A DNA stretch of 32,872 bases, from NCBI GenBank assembly GCA_016288755.1, contig JAEELE010000091.1, positions 1-32,872 on the forward strand, read 5' to 3'. The position numbers and the translations under genes are program-made. This DNA comes from Oscillospiraceae bacterium (GTDB lineage Bacteria; Bacillota; Clostridia; Oscillospirales; Ruminococcaceae). The notes below the pieces were generated by a model. The model was not told the origin of the DNA. It saw only the letters and a list, made by a program, of their open reading frames with translations, and did not search any database. Shown one piece after another: positions 32,697 to 32,872 of the stretch. How positions within the stretch are numbered: position 1 is the first letter of the stretch; the number at the start of each line of letters is the position of its first letter.

Positions 32697-32864
32697 GAAA
32701 GCGACCCGCCCCGCACGATATCCGGCAGAGCGGGCGTGATTTTGCAACGCTTTGGGCATCTCAACCCAGCCCGGGCAGGCAATTCGATTGGGCATGAATG
32801 GGCATATGTACCTCCTGCCTGCTCCCTCCTCCCTCCTACCTCGCTTTGGGCATGAATGGGCAGA

Positions 32865-32872
32865 TTATCCAC
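32865..32872 (+). promoter_or_regulatory. DnaA box, unit 5, cut by the window edge (TTATCCAC seen)
   Basis: All eight visible bases match; 177 bp after the fourth box. Confidence 0.6.

Larger units (their letters stand above)
32031..32872. repeat. Tandem array of about 180-bp units, each with one DnaA-box nonamer; runs off the window
   Basis: Five units are seen, starting near 32031, 32229 (lacking the first segment), 32384, 32584 and 32768 (cut by the window end). Full unit order: AGCCCGGAGCCCGGGCAGG, ATTCGATTGGGCATGAATGG, GCATATGTACCTCCTGCC, a C/T-rich stretch (CTCCCTCCTCCCTCC), TTGGGCATGAATGGGCAG, then ATTATCCACAGAAAA, then CCCGCCCC...CGGCAGAGCGGGCG (hairpin), then TTTTGGGCATCTCAACCC. Unit 3 has its middle replaced by unrelated sequence. 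The units read open in several frames, but this follows from repeat composition, not from coding. Confidence 0.9.

Noticed and set aside
32068..32797. Overlapping open frames in the right-end array
   Set aside because: Several frames are open at once because the repeat unit lacks stops; proteins would be repetitive, with no ribosome-binding logic or family match.
32031..32872. CRISPR array
   Set aside because: Units are about 180 bp, too long, with no unique spacers of 30-40 bp and no cas genes.

Overview
The window looks like chromosome from a cellulolytic, Gram-positive member of the Oscillospiraceae (Ruminococcus-like). The main reasons are a secreted GH9 cellulase with a C-terminal type I dockerin, a meso-diaminopimelate-type MurE, a SigH-like sigma factor, a DUF4317 protein, and consistent TTGACx/TATAAT promoters with strong AGGAGG-like ribosome-binding sites. 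Most of the window is GC-rich. The far left (type I restriction genes) is visibly more AT-rich. The species cannot be fixed from the sequence alone.

Left part (1-3.7 kb): an hsdR-hsdM pair of a type I restriction-modification system on the minus strand (hsdM runs off the left edge), with its own promoter. It lies downstream of a minus-strand tRNA-Ser(CGA)-tRNA-Ala(GGC) unit, separated from it by three terminator-like hairpins. This arrangement and the base composition suggest an island next to a tRNA gene.

Next (3.8-9.7 kb), on the plus strand: a promoter and a secreted GH9-CBM3-dockerin cellulase ending in a clear terminator, then a diverged Old-Yellow-Enzyme-like TIM-barrel protein and the ribosome quality-control factor RqcH (NFACT family).

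From about 9.7 kb to the end every gene is on the minus strand. In transcription order from the right these are mraZ, rsmH, a long ftsL-like gene, a PASTA class B PBP (ftsI), murE, an unrecognised gene, mraY, ftsW, a double-NUDIX gene, murG, a SUKH-family gene, murA, ftsQ, ftsZ, a divIVA-like gene, a fumarase beta-type gene, a SigH-like sigma factor, a zinc-ribbon protein, a DUF1858 protein and a DUF4317 protein. The block is a division and cell-wall (dcw) cluster that lacks murF, murD, murC and ftsA and carries three uncommon insertions. mraZ, ftsZ, divIVA and the sigma gene have recognisable promoters of their own. Together the genes make lipid II precursors (MurE, MraY, MurG, MurA), polymerise and crosslink septal peptidoglycan (FtsW, PBP) and build the divisome (FtsZ, FtsQ, FtsL, DivIVA).

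The right end (32.03 kb to the edge) is a non-coding tandem array with a period of about 180 bp. Each unit carries one DnaA-box nonamer (TTATCCACA or one base off), always in the same orientation, plus copies of TGGGC-N5-TGGGC, a pattern like the MraZ operator. This array, about 290 bp upstream of the mraZ promoter, is the most unusual object in the window. Two other recurring signals are a TTTCCACAG-rich block between murA and ftsQ, and hairpins with an identical GGACA pentaloop in the leaders of mraZ and ftsZ.
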